A stretch of DNA of 64,000 nucleotides from Loigolactobacillus iwatensis (GCF_003950295.1 NZ_RHNP01000002.1:1-64000), one strand, 5' to 3'; shown: positions 32,245 to 40,762, numbered from the stretch's first letter. Program-made: numbers and translations. Notes: generated by a model from the sequence alone, not told the origin.

Positions 32245-32400
32245 TTATAAATCGGGGGTGCGCTTATCTAGTAACATTATGTCGTGTAAAGTGGAGACGT
32301 CGGCCGAATTGCTTGCGTGCATCCAACAATTAATCAGGCGACACCACTTCGCTCTAACTTGATCCTCATTGCTATCCGAACATGCCGGCCTTTTTTGAAA
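32245..32400 (-). pseudogene. Possible remnant of a SnoaL/NTF2-like protein
   Basis: One minus-strand frame reads NEDQVRAKWCRLINCWMH then ASNSADVSTLHDIMLLDK and ends at TAA 32245-32247. The pattern resembles the N-terminal helices of DUF4440/SnoaL-like NTF2-fold proteins (…W..A...GD...L...M..D), but the rest of the fold is missing and the upstream frame is closed by a stop. Weak evidence. Confidence 0.3.
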
Positions 32401-32527
32401 TTATTTTTGTTATTATTTTCTTGGCCAATTTACTTTTCTGTTCGTGCCAATTGATTTTGTAATAGCAGATTGCAAAAGCCTAGAATTTGGTAAAAAGGGT
32501 AATCTAAAAACAATTTTTAGGATCGAA

Positions 32528-32569
32528 AAAGAGGTCCAAAGGCAAATCTTAAAGCCTTTAGACCTCTTT
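32528..32569 (-). terminator. Terminator of the aldo-keto reductase gene
   Basis: AAAGAGGTCtAAAGGC and GCCTTTgGACCTCTTT on the minus strand, followed by TTTTT. Confidence 0.8.
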
Positions 32570-32571
32570 GC

Positions 32572-33423
32572 TTATTTTTTTGCCGTTTTTTCTAACCATT
32601 CGGTATCGTCAGGGCTGCGGCTACCGCGTTGATTTTTATCAATTGCAGCGATTTTGGCCATTTCTTCATCGGATAGGCTAAAATCAAAAATATCGCGATT
32701 TTGCTGGATTCGATTTTCATGGATTGATTTTGGAATGACAATTTCGTCACGTTGTACGTGCCAACGTAAAATGATTTGTGCTGTTGACTTGGTGTGCTTT
32801 TTAGCCAATTCAGTTAGGGTAGGGTCATTAAGAACGTTGCCCTTTCCTTGACCTAATGGGCCCCAAGCTTCATGAGCAATATTATGTTTTGCCATGAAGT
32901 CGTGTAGTCCTTTTTGTTGGAAGTAAGGGTGCGTCTCAATTTGGTTAACAACTGGAACAACATCAGTGTGAGCCATTAGGTCTTCTAAATGATGAATTTG
33001 GAAGTTAGAGACCCCAATTGCCCGAATTTTACCGGCGTGATACAGTTCTTCCATAGCCTTCCAACTCTCAATGTAGTTAGGACTTGGCCAGTGAATTAAA
33101 TACATGTCCAGATAATCAACGCCTAATCGTTTCAAAGAAGCATTGAAAGCAGCCTTTGTTTCTTCATAGCCGTGATCGCTGTTCCATAGTTTAGAAGTAA
33201 TGAACAGGTCTTTGCGGTCAAGGTTACTTTCTTTGATCGCCTCACCAACGGCCGTTTCGTTTTCGTAAATCATTGCCGTATCAATGTGGCGGTAATCAGC
33301 TGCAAGCGCCCATTTAATTGATTGTTTGAGTTCGTTAGCGTCTTTAACTAAGAACACACCAAGACCGAGCTGAGGAATCTTAACACCGTTATTTAAAGTT
33401 ACGTTAGGAATCTGATTATTCAA
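32572..33423 (-). CDS. Aldo/keto reductase
   Basis: 283 residues, (beta/alpha)8 NADPH-dependent carbonyl reductase of the 2,5-diketo-gluconate reductase group. The catalytic tetrad is complete: D48 and Y53 in HIDTAMIYENE, K78 in ITSKLW and H111 in LIHWPSP. The coenzyme region IPKSIHENRIQQN near the C-terminus is typical. AAAGGGAG precedes ATG. Monocistronic with its own terminator. Confidence 0.94.
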   Translation of the reverse strand: MNNQIPNVTLNNGVKIPQLGLGVFLVKDANELKQSIKWALAADYRHIDTAMIYENETAVGEAIKESNLDRKDLFITSKLWNSDHGYEETKAAFNASLKRLGVDYLDMYLIHWPSPNYIESWKAMEELYHAGKIRAIGVSNFQIHHLEDLMAHTDVVPVVNQIETHPYFQQKGLHDFMAKHNIAHEAWGPLGQGKGNVLNDPTLTELAKKHTKSTAQIILRWHVQRDEIVIPKSIHENRIQQNRDIFDFSLSDEEMAKIAAIDKNQRGSRSPDDTEWLEKTAKK

Positions 33424-33581
33424 GTTGTGCCACTCCCTTTGTTAGTATTTACTGATTCAGTTGTGTAAAAAGCTTAAAAAAGCAGAATCTGAGTGCTTTT
33501 CTAAACACTCTTTAGTTTAGCAGACTGGCATTAAGCTTCAAACCTTTTAGTTTTATGGTAAGCTAATATTTGGGGGCTCAG

Positions 33582-33836
33582 ATGGATAAAGAAAAAGATA
33601 TGGCGATAATCAATGCAGTTGTTGAAGCAGTATTAGCACCAGAATTCACTAAGATTAAACGCTGGCTTGCCCAGCACCCTGAGCCGGTGGGTGATCATTT
33701 AAAGTGGCAAGTATGGGTTGGCCACCGGCGGCAAGCAATTGGGCGTTATGAGGATAAAGTAACTAATACTACGGCAATTGCAATTCAGGCGGTTAACCAA
33801 TTAGAAAAGCGGCGCTCAATAAAAAAGGATGAGTGA
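33582..33836 (+). CDS. Hypothetical protein, 84 aa
   Basis: A small soluble helical protein with no recognised domain. ATG 33582 is chosen because GGGGGCT lies upstream; further in-frame starts exist at 33570 and 33600. Its last codons run into a family A repeat that supplies the terminator. Coding status is probable rather than certain. Confidence 0.5.
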   Translation: MDKEKDMAIINAVVEAVLAPEFTKIKRWLAQHPEPVGDHLKWQVWVGHRRQAIGRYEDKVTNTTAIAIQAVNQLEKRRSIKKDE

Positions 33837-33923
33837 GACAAAAGTCGGTTTTGGGTTCACGTTCTAGAGGAATGATCGAAAATAACAAGAGGCCGGGACA
33901 AAAGTCCCGGCCTCTTGTTATGA
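33829..33923. repeat. Family A repeat, short form (copy A5) with terminator hairpin
   Basis: GAGTGAGACAAAAGTCGG, TTGGGTTCACGTTCTAGAGG, ATCGAAAATAACAAG and a perfect 17-bp hairpin (33883-33899 with 33904-33920, core GAGGCCGGGAC / GTCCCGGCCTC). It is placed between convergent genes and can serve both. Confidence 0.75.
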
Positions 33924-33946
33924 AATTAAGTTATTTCGTTGATACT

Positions 33947-35332
33947 TTAGTCAGCTAATTGTTGGCGAATGCGGCGTTCTTCACCAACCGCGACAACTGC
34001 CAGGACGATGATACTGAGAATTAATGCAATGTAAAAGACAATAAAAGTATCATCCCAGCCGTGTAATAGTTGACCAAAGAGGTGCAATCCATTGGCCTTT
34101 GGATCGGCAATGGCCGCAAAACCAACTTGGGCCATTAAGTCACCAAAGATATAAGCAAAGGTACCAGTTAGGCCATCGGAAACGTTTAGTGCGCTTTTTG
34201 GGACAAAGCTAATGACGGAAACGCCAATCAACAATTGTGGACCGTAAATCAACATGCCCAAGAAGAATAATGAGGTGTTAATTAATAACGGTGTATTGCC
34301 GTAACGGTAGCCAAGAACGACAAAGGCCGTTAAGAAAAGGCAAATGATTGAGACAATTGCGCGGCGGCCTTTTAATAGGTCAGAAACGAGGCCCCAAACA
34401 ACACTGCCAATGATGCCGCCCAGTTGGAACAGCAATAAGGTGTTGGCGCCTTGGGCAACAGTAAAATGCAGCTGTTGAACAGTGTATAAGGGTGCCCAAT
34501 TAACAATCCCGATACGAACAACGTAGACGAAGACGTTAGCAATACAGAGTAGCCAAACCCAAGGGCTTTTCATGACGAAAGTCTTAAAGATTGTCCACTT
34601 ACTCATTTTGGCAGCGGTGGTGTCAGCTACGGCAACTTTTTCATCAAAAATAACTTCACTTGGATCCCAACCTAATTCTTGGGGATCGTCGGCGCCGAAA
34701 AAAAGCCCCCAAAAGCCAATAATTAAACCAATAATAGCGGGAAAAATAAACATACCACCAACGTTACCACCAAATAAATGATTAGCACCCCAAAGCGCGA
34801 TAATTCCGGCAACGGCACCGCCAAATTCGTGGGAAATATTCCAAATTCCAATGTAACGGCCACGAGTTTTAATGGTCGTCCAGCGGGAAATGGTTGACAG
34901 TGATGCTGATCCGCCTGGAGATTGGAATAGGCCATTGAGTGACCAAAGGACCAAAATTAATCCAACTGGTGCTTGGTTCATCAGTAATAAAACACCAATG
35001 ATCATAGTCATAAGGGCAGCAAGAATAAGTAAGAAGGACATAAACTTCTTGGTATTTTTACCGTCCACAACGTAGCCAAGTAAGGTTTTACCGATACCAT
35101 AAGCTAGAGAAAAGCCGTACCCAATCCAGCCCAATTCAGTCGTGGTAATACCATTATTTTTAACTAATAATGGTTGCGCGGCGGATAGGTTATTGCGGAT
35201 CAAATACATACAGAAATAAACAAAGAAAACGACCAGAAATGATTTTAAAAACTCACCGAACCAGCGTTTCCGTTCTTGCGCGACCGATAACCCAAGCTTT
35301 TGCGGTCGCTTTAAATCAAAGTAACGTAACAT
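33947..35332 (-). CDS. uhpT: Hexose-6-phosphate:phosphate antiporter (UhpT-like MFS)
   Basis: 461 residues, twelve membrane segments, organophosphate:Pi antiporter family. Similarity to UhpT is clear in KSFLVVFFVYFCMYLIRNN, GYGFSLAYGIGKTLLGYVVDGKNTKKF, FQSPGGSASLSTISRWT, GIWNISHEFGGAVAG and GPQLLIGVSVISFVPKSA. It probably imports glucose-6-phosphate or a related sugar phosphate. No uhpABC-type two-component system is adjacent. A TATAAT -10 candidate is at 35384-35389 on the minus strand. Confidence 0.9.
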   Translation of the reverse strand: MLRYFDLKRPQKLGLSVAQERKRWFGEFLKSFLVVFFVYFCMYLIRNNLSAAQPLLVKNNGITTTELGWIGYGFSLAYGIGKTLLGYVVDGKNTKKFMSFLLILAALMTMIIGVLLLMNQAPVGLILVLWSLNGLFQSPGGSASLSTISRWTTIKTRGRYIGIWNISHEFGGAVAGIIALWGANHLFGGNVGGMFIFPAIIGLIIGFWGLFFGADDPQELGWDPSEVIFDEKVAVADTTAAKMSKWTIFKTFVMKSPWVWLLCIANVFVYVVRIGIVNWAPLYTVQQLHFTVAQGANTLLLFQLGGIIGSVVWGLVSDLLKGRRAIVSIICLFLTAFVVLGYRYGNTPLLINTSLFFLGMLIYGPQLLIGVSVISFVPKSALNVSDGLTGTFAYIFGDLMAQVGFAAIADPKANGLHLFGQLLHGWDDTFIVFYIALILSIIVLAVVAVGEERRIRQQLAD

Positions 35333-35567
35333 TTAGAACCCTCCAAAGTAACTAAACTTAGGCCAAATAGCTGCCTACACTCTATTATAAGCACTGAAGT
35401 GTGTTTTTTTGCAAAAAATTTATAGACCGTTAACTTTTTTATGTTGATTGAGGTGAAATAATCAGTGAGGCCCGGTATCTAAAAATTCTGCCAAGAGCCA
35501 ATATATTTAGGAAGATTAAATGGTGAATACCAGAAAAAGTATTTCTGAAACAGTACAAAAAAAACCG

Positions 35568-35750
35568 GATTAGGTCAGTGGTTGGGACAAAAGTCTTAGT
35601 CCGCTGACTATTACCGAGCATTGCTCTAGAACGTGCGCCAAAAGTCTGGGTTCATGTGCCTAACTACAGCTAATCCAATAACCATAGTGCAATTATTAGA
35701 TTGGCTTACGTTACGCAGTAAACCCAAAACTAACTTTTGGCCCACTCCTC
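35568..35750. repeat. Family A repeat, long form (copy A6)
   Basis: Hairpin GTCAGTGGTTGGGAC / GTCTTAGTCCGCTGAC, then TTACCGAGCATTGCTCTAGA, GTGCGCCAAAAGTCTGGGTT, GTGCCTAACTACAGCTAATC, a second hairpin, and the end CTTTTGGCCCACTCC. The order is the same as in A3. The first hairpin has different sequence from A3 but still pairs. The rest of 35333-35880 holds the uhpT upstream region and nothing else recognisable. Confidence 0.75.
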
Positions 35751-35880
35751 AATCTTTTTGAACTGCGCGCATATTTCTTGAAACAACGCAAACTGACTTG
35801 TTACGCTGAGGTTAGGCCTTGAGAAATAGTAGGTGAGGTTTTAAATTACGCAACTAATAAAGACAAGGGAGGCAACAATA

Positions 35881-36402
35881 ATGGCAGTTAAGCACATTGC
35901 GGTATTAGTTACTAATGGGGTTGAAGATGTCGAACTCACTTCACCGCAGGAAGCACTGGTTAATGCTGGCTACGGTTTAATTTTAATTGGTGAACGTGCC
36001 GGTGAAATTATTCGTGGAAAAAAGGGCACACCGTTTCGAATTACAGCTTCAATTGATAGTGTTAGTCCAAAGGATTTTGTCGCCTTATTAATTCCAGGCG
36101 GATTTTCGCCTGATCAATTGCGTGGTGATGAACGTTTCGTTAATTTTGTTAAGGCGTTTCTCACCGCTAAACGGCCACTATTCGCAATTTGCCACGGGCC
36201 GCAGTTATTTATTCAAACAGGTTTGGCCGCTTCGCTGACTTTGACGGCGTATAAAACCGTTCAGCCTGATCTGGCCTATGCTGGAGCAAAGGTTAAAGAT
36301 CAAGCAGTTGTAATTGATGGGCCGTTAATTACTAGTCGTAATCCAGCTGACTTGCCTGAATTTAATCAAGCGATCGTGGCGGCATTGCCAAAATTAACCT
36401 AG
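35881..36402 (+). CDS. DJ-1/PfpI family protein
   Basis: 173 residues, class I glutamine-amidotransferase-like fold. The nucleophile elbow is FAICHGPQLF with C104-H105, and the conserved Glu is in NGVEDVELTSPQ near residue 15. LLIPGGFSPDQLRGDERFVNFV completes the PfpI/YhbO pattern. Such proteins act as deglycases, glyoxalases or chaperones; the precise activity is uncertain. Ribosome binding site AAGGGAGG. Confidence 0.9.
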   Translation: MAVKHIAVLVTNGVEDVELTSPQEALVNAGYGLILIGERAGEIIRGKKGTPFRITASIDSVSPKDFVALLIPGGFSPDQLRGDERFVNFVKAFLTAKRPLFAICHGPQLFIQTGLAASLTLTAYKTVQPDLAYAGAKVKDQAVVIDGPLITSRNPADLPEFNQAIVAALPKLT

Positions 36403-36403
36403 A

Positions 36404-36446
36404 GCGTGTTTAAAAAAGTGCTCAAAATTTGTTTTTTTAAACACGG
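36404..36446. repeat. Hairpin related to family B outer arms
   Basis: CGTGTTTAAAAAA and TTTTTTTAAACACG pair around a 12-base loop. The ends match the outer arms of family B, but the conserved core is absent. Confidence 0.5.
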
Positions 36447-36465
36447 CCTAATAAATTCGGCCAAT

Positions 36466-36529
36466 AAAAAGAAGCATCCTAGCTTAATTACGGAGTATTA
36501 CTCCTAAATTAGCTAGGGTGCTTCTTTTT
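36466..36529. terminator. Bidirectional terminator
   Basis: AAAAAGAAGCATCCTAGCT pairs with AGCTAGGGTGCTTCTTTTT, with inner extension TAATTA / TAAATTA. Serves the PfpI gene and the convergent ABC importer operon. Confidence 0.85.
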
Positions 36530-36540
36530 GAGCGATAAAA

Positions 36541-37587
36541 TTATTTAGCTGGTTTTTCACCCGCCAGGATTCGGTTAGCATCTGCTTTAGATAAATCATA
36601 ATTGTAATATTGTTGATAGAATTGCTGTGTCTTTTTAGTCATATTTAATTGCTTAAATTGACTAGGGTTCAACTTCTTAGCGGCCCACAGAACTTGCAAA
36701 GATTCTTCAGCACTATAGCGATCCCACGGGAAGGTGCCTTGCGGATTGCCGTAAACGCGACCAGCTTTAACGGCCTTTAAATTGGTAAAGCGAGAATCTT
36801 TGCGTAAGGCGGCTAAAGCTTCTTTAGAGCTTGTACTACCAACGATGATCACGTCAGGATTGGCCTTAACAATCTGTTCGGCGGTTACTTGAATCATGTT
36901 ACCTTTAGTTTTAATGGCGTTTTGGCCACCACTTAATTTGATCCATTCGTTAACGATGGTACCTGTACCATCAACCTTGAGTAAGTCAGTCGGATTTACA
37001 ATATGTAAAACCTTTTGTTTTGTAGCGTTCTTCTTTTGGTGTTTTTTAACGTAGCTAATATTACTATCTAGTTGTTTAACGTAAGTGTTGGCCACTTTTG
37101 GTGCTGAGCCACCTAAAACCGTAGCCGTGGTCTTAACTGATTTCTTTAGGCCGGCGAAATTCTGATACATAACGTTTACGGATGGAATGCCAGCTTTAGT
37201 TGCTGCTTCGGCCTGCTTTGGGTCCGAGGTTAGCACAACATCAGGTTTGACTTTAAGAAGTTCTTCAGTTTGTAAATCATCACCACTAAATGGTGATGTT
37301 ACTTTGGAAATTTGTGGGTAAACCTTAACAAACCAAGGCATTTGTTTAATCGTATCAGTGGTGGCAACTAATTTATGTTGGCCGCCTAATAGTAAAACAA
37401 CTTGGTTATTGGCGTGCCAAAGATCGGCGACGCGGTTAATCTTCTTAGGAATTGTGACTTTTTTACCAGTGAGATCGGTAACTTGGCGTGTTGCGGCGGC
37501 CTGGCTGGCAGTAGTAGTCGTTCCGCCAAACAGCATGAAGGCCCCCAGTAAACTAGCAATTAGGCCAATTTTTTTAAATCGTAACAT
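36541..37587 (-). CDS. ABC substrate-binding protein, Fe-siderophore/B12/molybdate class
   Basis: 348 residues, class III binding protein (Peripla_BP_2, BtuF/FhuD type): TRQVTDLTGKKVTIPKKINRVADLW, VKPDVVLTS, FPWDRYSAEESLQVLWAAKKLNP. The N-terminus is a signal peptide (MLRFKKIGLIASLLGAFMLFGG) that ends near ASQAAA. No lipobox cysteine is present, unusual for a Gram-positive binding protein. ATG 37587 is chosen from AGAAGGGAA upstream. Third gene of the permease-ATPase-binding protein operon next to molybdopterin genes. Molybdate or tungstate, as in Haemophilus MolBCA, is the favoured substrate by context; iron-siderophore, heme or cobalamin remain possible. Confidence 0.85.
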   Translation of the reverse strand: MLRFKKIGLIASLLGAFMLFGGTTTTASQAAATRQVTDLTGKKVTIPKKINRVADLWHANNQVVLLLGGQHKLVATTDTIKQMPWFVKVYPQISKVTSPFSGDDLQTEELLKVKPDVVLTSDPKQAEAATKAGIPSVNVMYQNFAGLKKSVKTTATVLGGSAPKVANTYVKQLDSNISYVKKHQKKNATKQKVLHIVNPTDLLKVDGTGTIVNEWIKLSGGQNAIKTKGNMIQVTAEQIVKANPDVIIVGSTSSKEALAALRKDSRFTNLKAVKAGRVYGNPQGTFPWDRYSAEESLQVLWAAKKLNPSQFKQLNMTKKTQQFYQQYYNYDLSKADANRILAGEKPAK

Positions 37588-37603
37588 ATAGCTAAATTCC
37601 CTT

Positions 37604-38401
37604 CTAATTTTCAATTTGTTGTTGATCAACGACACAGGTGCGCTGATTTGTTTCTGGAATGGTAACAACGCGCAGGGGTAATTGGTAAACGGCACTCAAG
37701 GTTTCGTTTGTTAAAATTTCAGTGGCCAAGCCGGTTTGAAAATGACCAGCTTTATCCAAAGTACTAACGACAGCATTTAACAGTAATGCCTGATTTGGAT
37801 CGTGCGTTGTCAGTAAAATTCCGTAACCTGCTGTGGCTAATTGCTGGATCAAATGTAGAACGCGAACTTGATTAGCAACGTCTAGGGCAGAAGTTGGCTC
37901 GTCAAAAATAATTAACGCTGGTTCTTGCAGTAACGCCCGGGCAATACTGGCCAATTGTTGTTGACCACCACTCACGGCCTGGTAAGGTTGATTGCCTAAT
38001 TCGGCGATTCCTAATTTGGCTAGGGCGGCGTCTGCTTTAGCATAATCGGCAGCAGATGGTGTTGTCAGTAATTTAAGGTAGGGTGCCCGGCCAAGTAACA
38101 CATAGTCCCGTAATGAGAAATTAACCATCGTTCGGTCGGTGCTCATTTGGGGAACGTAGGCTATTTTTTTTGCTCGTTTTTGCGCCGCTATCTGGTGGAG
38201 ATCAACATCATCTAGTAACACTTGGCCAGAAGTTGGTTGGTAAACGCCGGTTAAACAGTTTAGAAGGGTCGACTTACCAACGCCATTTGGTCCTAAAATG
38301 CAGTTGATTTGACCACTTTTTAGATTCAGATTGAGCTCTTGAAATAAGGGCCGTTGCGAACGGTAGCCAAAAGCTAGGTGTTGTGCTGCCAAAGTTGTCA
38401 T
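37604..38401 (-). CDS. ABC transporter ATP-binding protein (FhuC/BtuD type)
   Basis: 265 residues. Walker A GPNGVGKSTLLN, signature SGGQQQLASIARALLQ, Walker B LIIFDEPTSALD and switch His TTHDPNQ. The class is that of siderophore, B12 or molybdate importers. The start is fixed at 38401 because its ATG overlaps the permease stop as ATGA. It is 16 bp before the binding-protein gene. Confidence 0.93.
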   Translation of the reverse strand: MTTLAAQHLAFGYRSQRPLFQELNLNLKSGQINCILGPNGVGKSTLLNCLTGVYQPTSGQVLLDDVDLHQIAAQKRAKKIAYVPQMSTDRTMVNFSLRDYVLLGRAPYLKLLTTPSAADYAKADAALAKLGIAELGNQPYQAVSGGQQQLASIARALLQEPALIIFDEPTSALDVANQVRVLHLIQQLATAGYGILLTTHDPNQALLLNAVVSTLDKAGHFQTGLATEILTNETLSAVYQLPLRVVTIPETNQRTCVVDQQQIEN

Positions 38402-39417
38402 GATAAATTCACCCGTTTCTTCAATAACAACCAAACAAATAATGGCGTGCCAATAAAGCCAGTTAGGATGCCTAGCGGAATTTCGCCTGCACTAATGGTT
38501 CGTGCGATTGTATCCAAAATAAGTAAAAAGGCGGCCCCTAAAATTGCGGATAGCGGTAGCGCCCGGGCATTGTTTTGCCCCCCGACCAAGCGGGCTGCAT
38601 GGGGGATGACTAGGCCAATCCAACCAACAGTGCCGCTTAGACAGACAGAACCGGCCGTCAAAATAGTTGCACATAAAATAACGATTCCTTGTTCGATGCG
38701 CAGATTAACGCCTAAGGTAGTCGCCTCAGCAGCATTTAAAGTTAGGACGTTTAGCCGCCAACGAAACAGAAACAAAATGATACCAGCAATCAATAGTGAT
38801 GGTGCTACCAGCAAAAGATTATGCGGCGTGACCTTTTCTAAACTGCCAAGTTGCCAGTAAGTGATGTCAGGTAGTTGTTGTTCTGGGTCGGCCAAGTATT
38901 TAAGCAGGCCAATAACGGCTTGCATGAAGCCACTGATAATAATCCCGGCAAGAACCAAGGTGATTGTCGTTTTCGAATTCAGCAATGATTGCAGTAGTAG
39001 TGCCAACAAAACGGCGGCCAAACCAACAAGGAAGGCCATCATTTGGATACTGGCAGTTCTAAAGCCGAGTAAAATTGCAATGGCCGCACCAGCTGCTGCA
39101 CCATTAGAAACACCAAGTAAATCAGGTGAAACAAGTGGATTCTTAAAAATACTTTGAAAAGCAGTTCCTGAAATCGCCAAGGCAGCACCAATTAACATTG
39201 CGGCGATAATTCGCGGTAAACGCAAATTTAAAATGATATTTTGCGTTGTTGCGTCTACTGGTCGACCAAGGTGTAATAAATGCAAGAAAAAATGCCAAAC
39301 CTCACCAATTGAAAGCGGATAGCGGCCCAAACAAAGCGCGCTTAAAACAGCTAACAGTAAGACAAATAGACTGATTACTAACAGACCACTATAAGGTAAG
39401 GCATGCTTTTTGGTGAT
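38398..39417 (-). CDS. ABC transporter permease (FecCD/BtuC type) with probable ATC start codon
   Basis: 339 residues if started at ATC 39415-39417; about ten membrane segments, FecCD family: LRLPRIIAAMLIGAALAISGTAFQ, NPLVSPDLLGVSNGAAAG, GTVGWIGLVIPHAARLVGG. The first membrane helix (SGLLVISLFVLLLAVLSALCLG) lies upstream of the first usable conventional start (TTG at 39330). AAAGGAGG (CCTCC at 39426-39430 on plus) sits exactly 8 bp before ATC, and no ATG, GTG or TTG is in the window between. So a non-canonical AUC start is likely. First gene of the importer operon. Confidence 0.85.
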   Translation of the reverse strand: MTKKHALPYSGLLVISLFVLLLAVLSALCLGRYPLSIGEVWHFFLHLLHLGRPVDATTQNIILNLRLPRIIAAMLIGAALAISGTAFQSIFKNPLVSPDLLGVSNGAAAGAAIAILLGFRTASIQMMAFLVGLAAVLLALLLQSLLNSKTTITLVLAGIIISGFMQAVIGLLKYLADPEQQLPDITYWQLGSLEKVTPHNLLLVAPSLLIAGIILFLFRWRLNVLTLNAAEATTLGVNLRIEQGIVILCATILTAGSVCLSGTVGWIGLVIPHAARLVGGQNNARALPLSAILGAAFLLILDTIARTISAGEIPLGILTGFIGTPLFVWLLLKKRVNLS

Positions 39418-39639
39418 AGGATTAACCTCCTTTGATCGATTTTACTGAATGTTGTGACTAAGCTTTGCGCCATTCTAGTCCGATCATATTGATATAAACG
39501 TACCTCGAAAAGTTGAATTCTTGCGTTGATTCACAGAATCTGCAGTACTTCTCAAAATATGTTTTAAACCAAGAACGATTTTAAACCGAATTAACTGGAG
39601 TAATGTCATTAACACTGGACCGTACTTAATTGTAGGTTC

Positions 39640-39674
39640 AGTATAGCATGATGCCGGATTCTCGATTATTAGGG
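39640..39674 (-). promoter_or_regulatory. Nre-type promoter of the ABC importer operon
   Basis: On the minus strand CCCTAAT (39668-39674), 22 bp, TATACT (39640-39645). This architecture recurs upstream of the flavodoxin operon and, in both directions, between moeB and narG. No proper -35 is present, consistent with activator dependence. Confidence 0.65.
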
Positions 39675-39750
39675 AATTGACTAATTTCAATTTAATAACT
39701 TGTCTGACATACTTTAGACAATCAATGAAACCGGATAGGTGGTGGCAAAT

Positions 39751-40158
39751 GTGCATTATATTGCAATCTCAAAAGAGCCGTTAGACGTTAATGCGCTTTA
39801 TGAAAAAGTAAAAGATCCACAGTTTGGTGGAATCGTTGTTTTTTCTGGTACAGTTCGTCAGTGGACCGGGGATGTTGAAACCCAAGAGATTGAGTACACT
39901 GCCTACGAATCAATGGCAATCAAGGAGCTCACAAAGCTAGCAGTTAATATTGAACAAAAGGGCGCCAACGTTGTAATTGTTCATCGGATTGGCCGGCTAA
40001 AGTTAGCCGACGAGGCCGTTTTTGTTGGTGTAGCAGCAGCGCACCGTGCTGAGGCTTTCACGTGGTGCGAATCATTGATCGACGAATTAAAGCAGCACGT
40101 TCCAATTTGGAAGAAGGAGTTTGATACTGATCAAATTAGGTGGGGAGGTCCAGCATAA
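39751..40158 (+). CDS. moaE: Molybdopterin synthase catalytic subunit MoaE
   Basis: About 135 residues, large subunit of molybdopterin synthase converting cyclic pyranopterin monophosphate to molybdopterin with thiocarboxylated MoaD. VVFSGTVRQWTG, YTAYESMAIKELTKLA, VHRIGRLKLADEAVFVGVAAAHRAEAF and PIWKKEF are family motifs. GTG 39751 fits AGGTGG 8 bp upstream; GTG 39739 and 39742 are in-frame alternatives. It overlaps moaD by one base (TAATG). Confidence 0.94.
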   Translation: MHYIAISKEPLDVNALYEKVKDPQFGGIVVFSGTVRQWTGDVETQEIEYTAYESMAIKELTKLAVNIEQKGANVVIVHRIGRLKLADEAVFVGVAAAHRAEAFTWCESLIDELKQHVPIWKKEFDTDQIRWGGPA

Positions 40159-40397
40159 TGGAAGTTAAACTTTTTGCCATTCTCGCCGAACAATTGGGCG
40201 ACCAGGTCCACTTAAAGGTTAGTGAGCCAATCACGGCCGATAAAATCAAACAGGCGATGGTGGCCCAATTTCCCCAAACAATGGGCGTGATCAAGGATTC
40301 AATGGTTGCGGTTAATCAAACCTTTGTGACAACCGAACAGTTTCAGGCGCAACAAGTTAATGAAATTGCACTGATTCCGCCAGTTAGTGGGGGCTAA
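40158..40397 (+). CDS. moaD: Molybdopterin synthase sulfur carrier MoaD
   Basis: 79 residues, ubiquitin-like fold ending in the required C-terminal Gly-Gly (ALIPPVSGG), which is adenylated by MoeB and thiocarboxylated. ATG at 40158 overlaps the moaE stop, with GGGGAGGT upstream. This supports translational coupling of the two synthase subunits. Confidence 0.94.
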   Translation: MEVKLFAILAEQLGDQVHLKVSEPITADKIKQAMVAQFPQTMGVIKDSMVAVNQTFVTTEQFQAQQVNEIALIPPVSGG

Positions 40398-40399
40398 CT

Positions 40400-40736
40400 A
40401 GAGAGTGTTTGAAAAGGCGCTTAGATTCTGAGGATTACTAACGATGTCGATCGGACTAGGATAAACCGAAGTCCGAATCGCAGCCTAAACAGACGAATTA
40501 CCTTTGAAAAAGGTGATTTGGCTGTTGTAGCTACTATTCCGCAATTGAAGATTATTAGCCCAGATCGCTAATAATCCTGATGCTTCATCCGTTGTCCATT
40601 CAACTACGGCGAAAACCGCCAAGGAGCACAGTTATAAAGTCCGTAACTGTGTTTCCTCGACTAAGTTCGTCTCGGTCACCGCAGGGATCTGCTTTTTCAA
40701 ACACATTTACATTGAATCTGTTGCCAACACTCCCTA
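40400..40736. repeat. Family B element, extended form (copy B2)
   Basis: Ends GAGAGTGTTTGAAAAGGC and GCTTTTTCAAACAC...AACACTCCC. The conserved GATTCTGAGGATTA...GCCTAAACAG is split by an extra hairpin (CGATcGGACT / AAGTCCgaATCG). After the apical ACCTTTgaaaAAGGT come further hairpins: GATTATTAGC / GCTAATAATC, CGGCGaaaaCCGCC and CACAGTTA / TAACTGTG. It ends ACCGCAGGGATCTGC. It lies between moaD and moaA. Confidence 0.8.
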
Positions 40737-40762
40737 AAAACTTTAGAAAGTAGGTTTTAAAT

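Noticed and set aside
39484-39756. Minus-strand open frame of 90 codons between the importer operon and moaE
   Set aside because: It covers the importer promoter and its untranslated leader, and its start overlaps the moaE ribosome binding site. Treated as non-coding.
40400-40736. Molybdenum cofactor (Moco) riboswitch upstream of moaA
   Set aside because: The position is suggestive, but the sequence is a family B repeat with copies in unrelated places, including inside the HxlR gene; no Moco consensus is evident.
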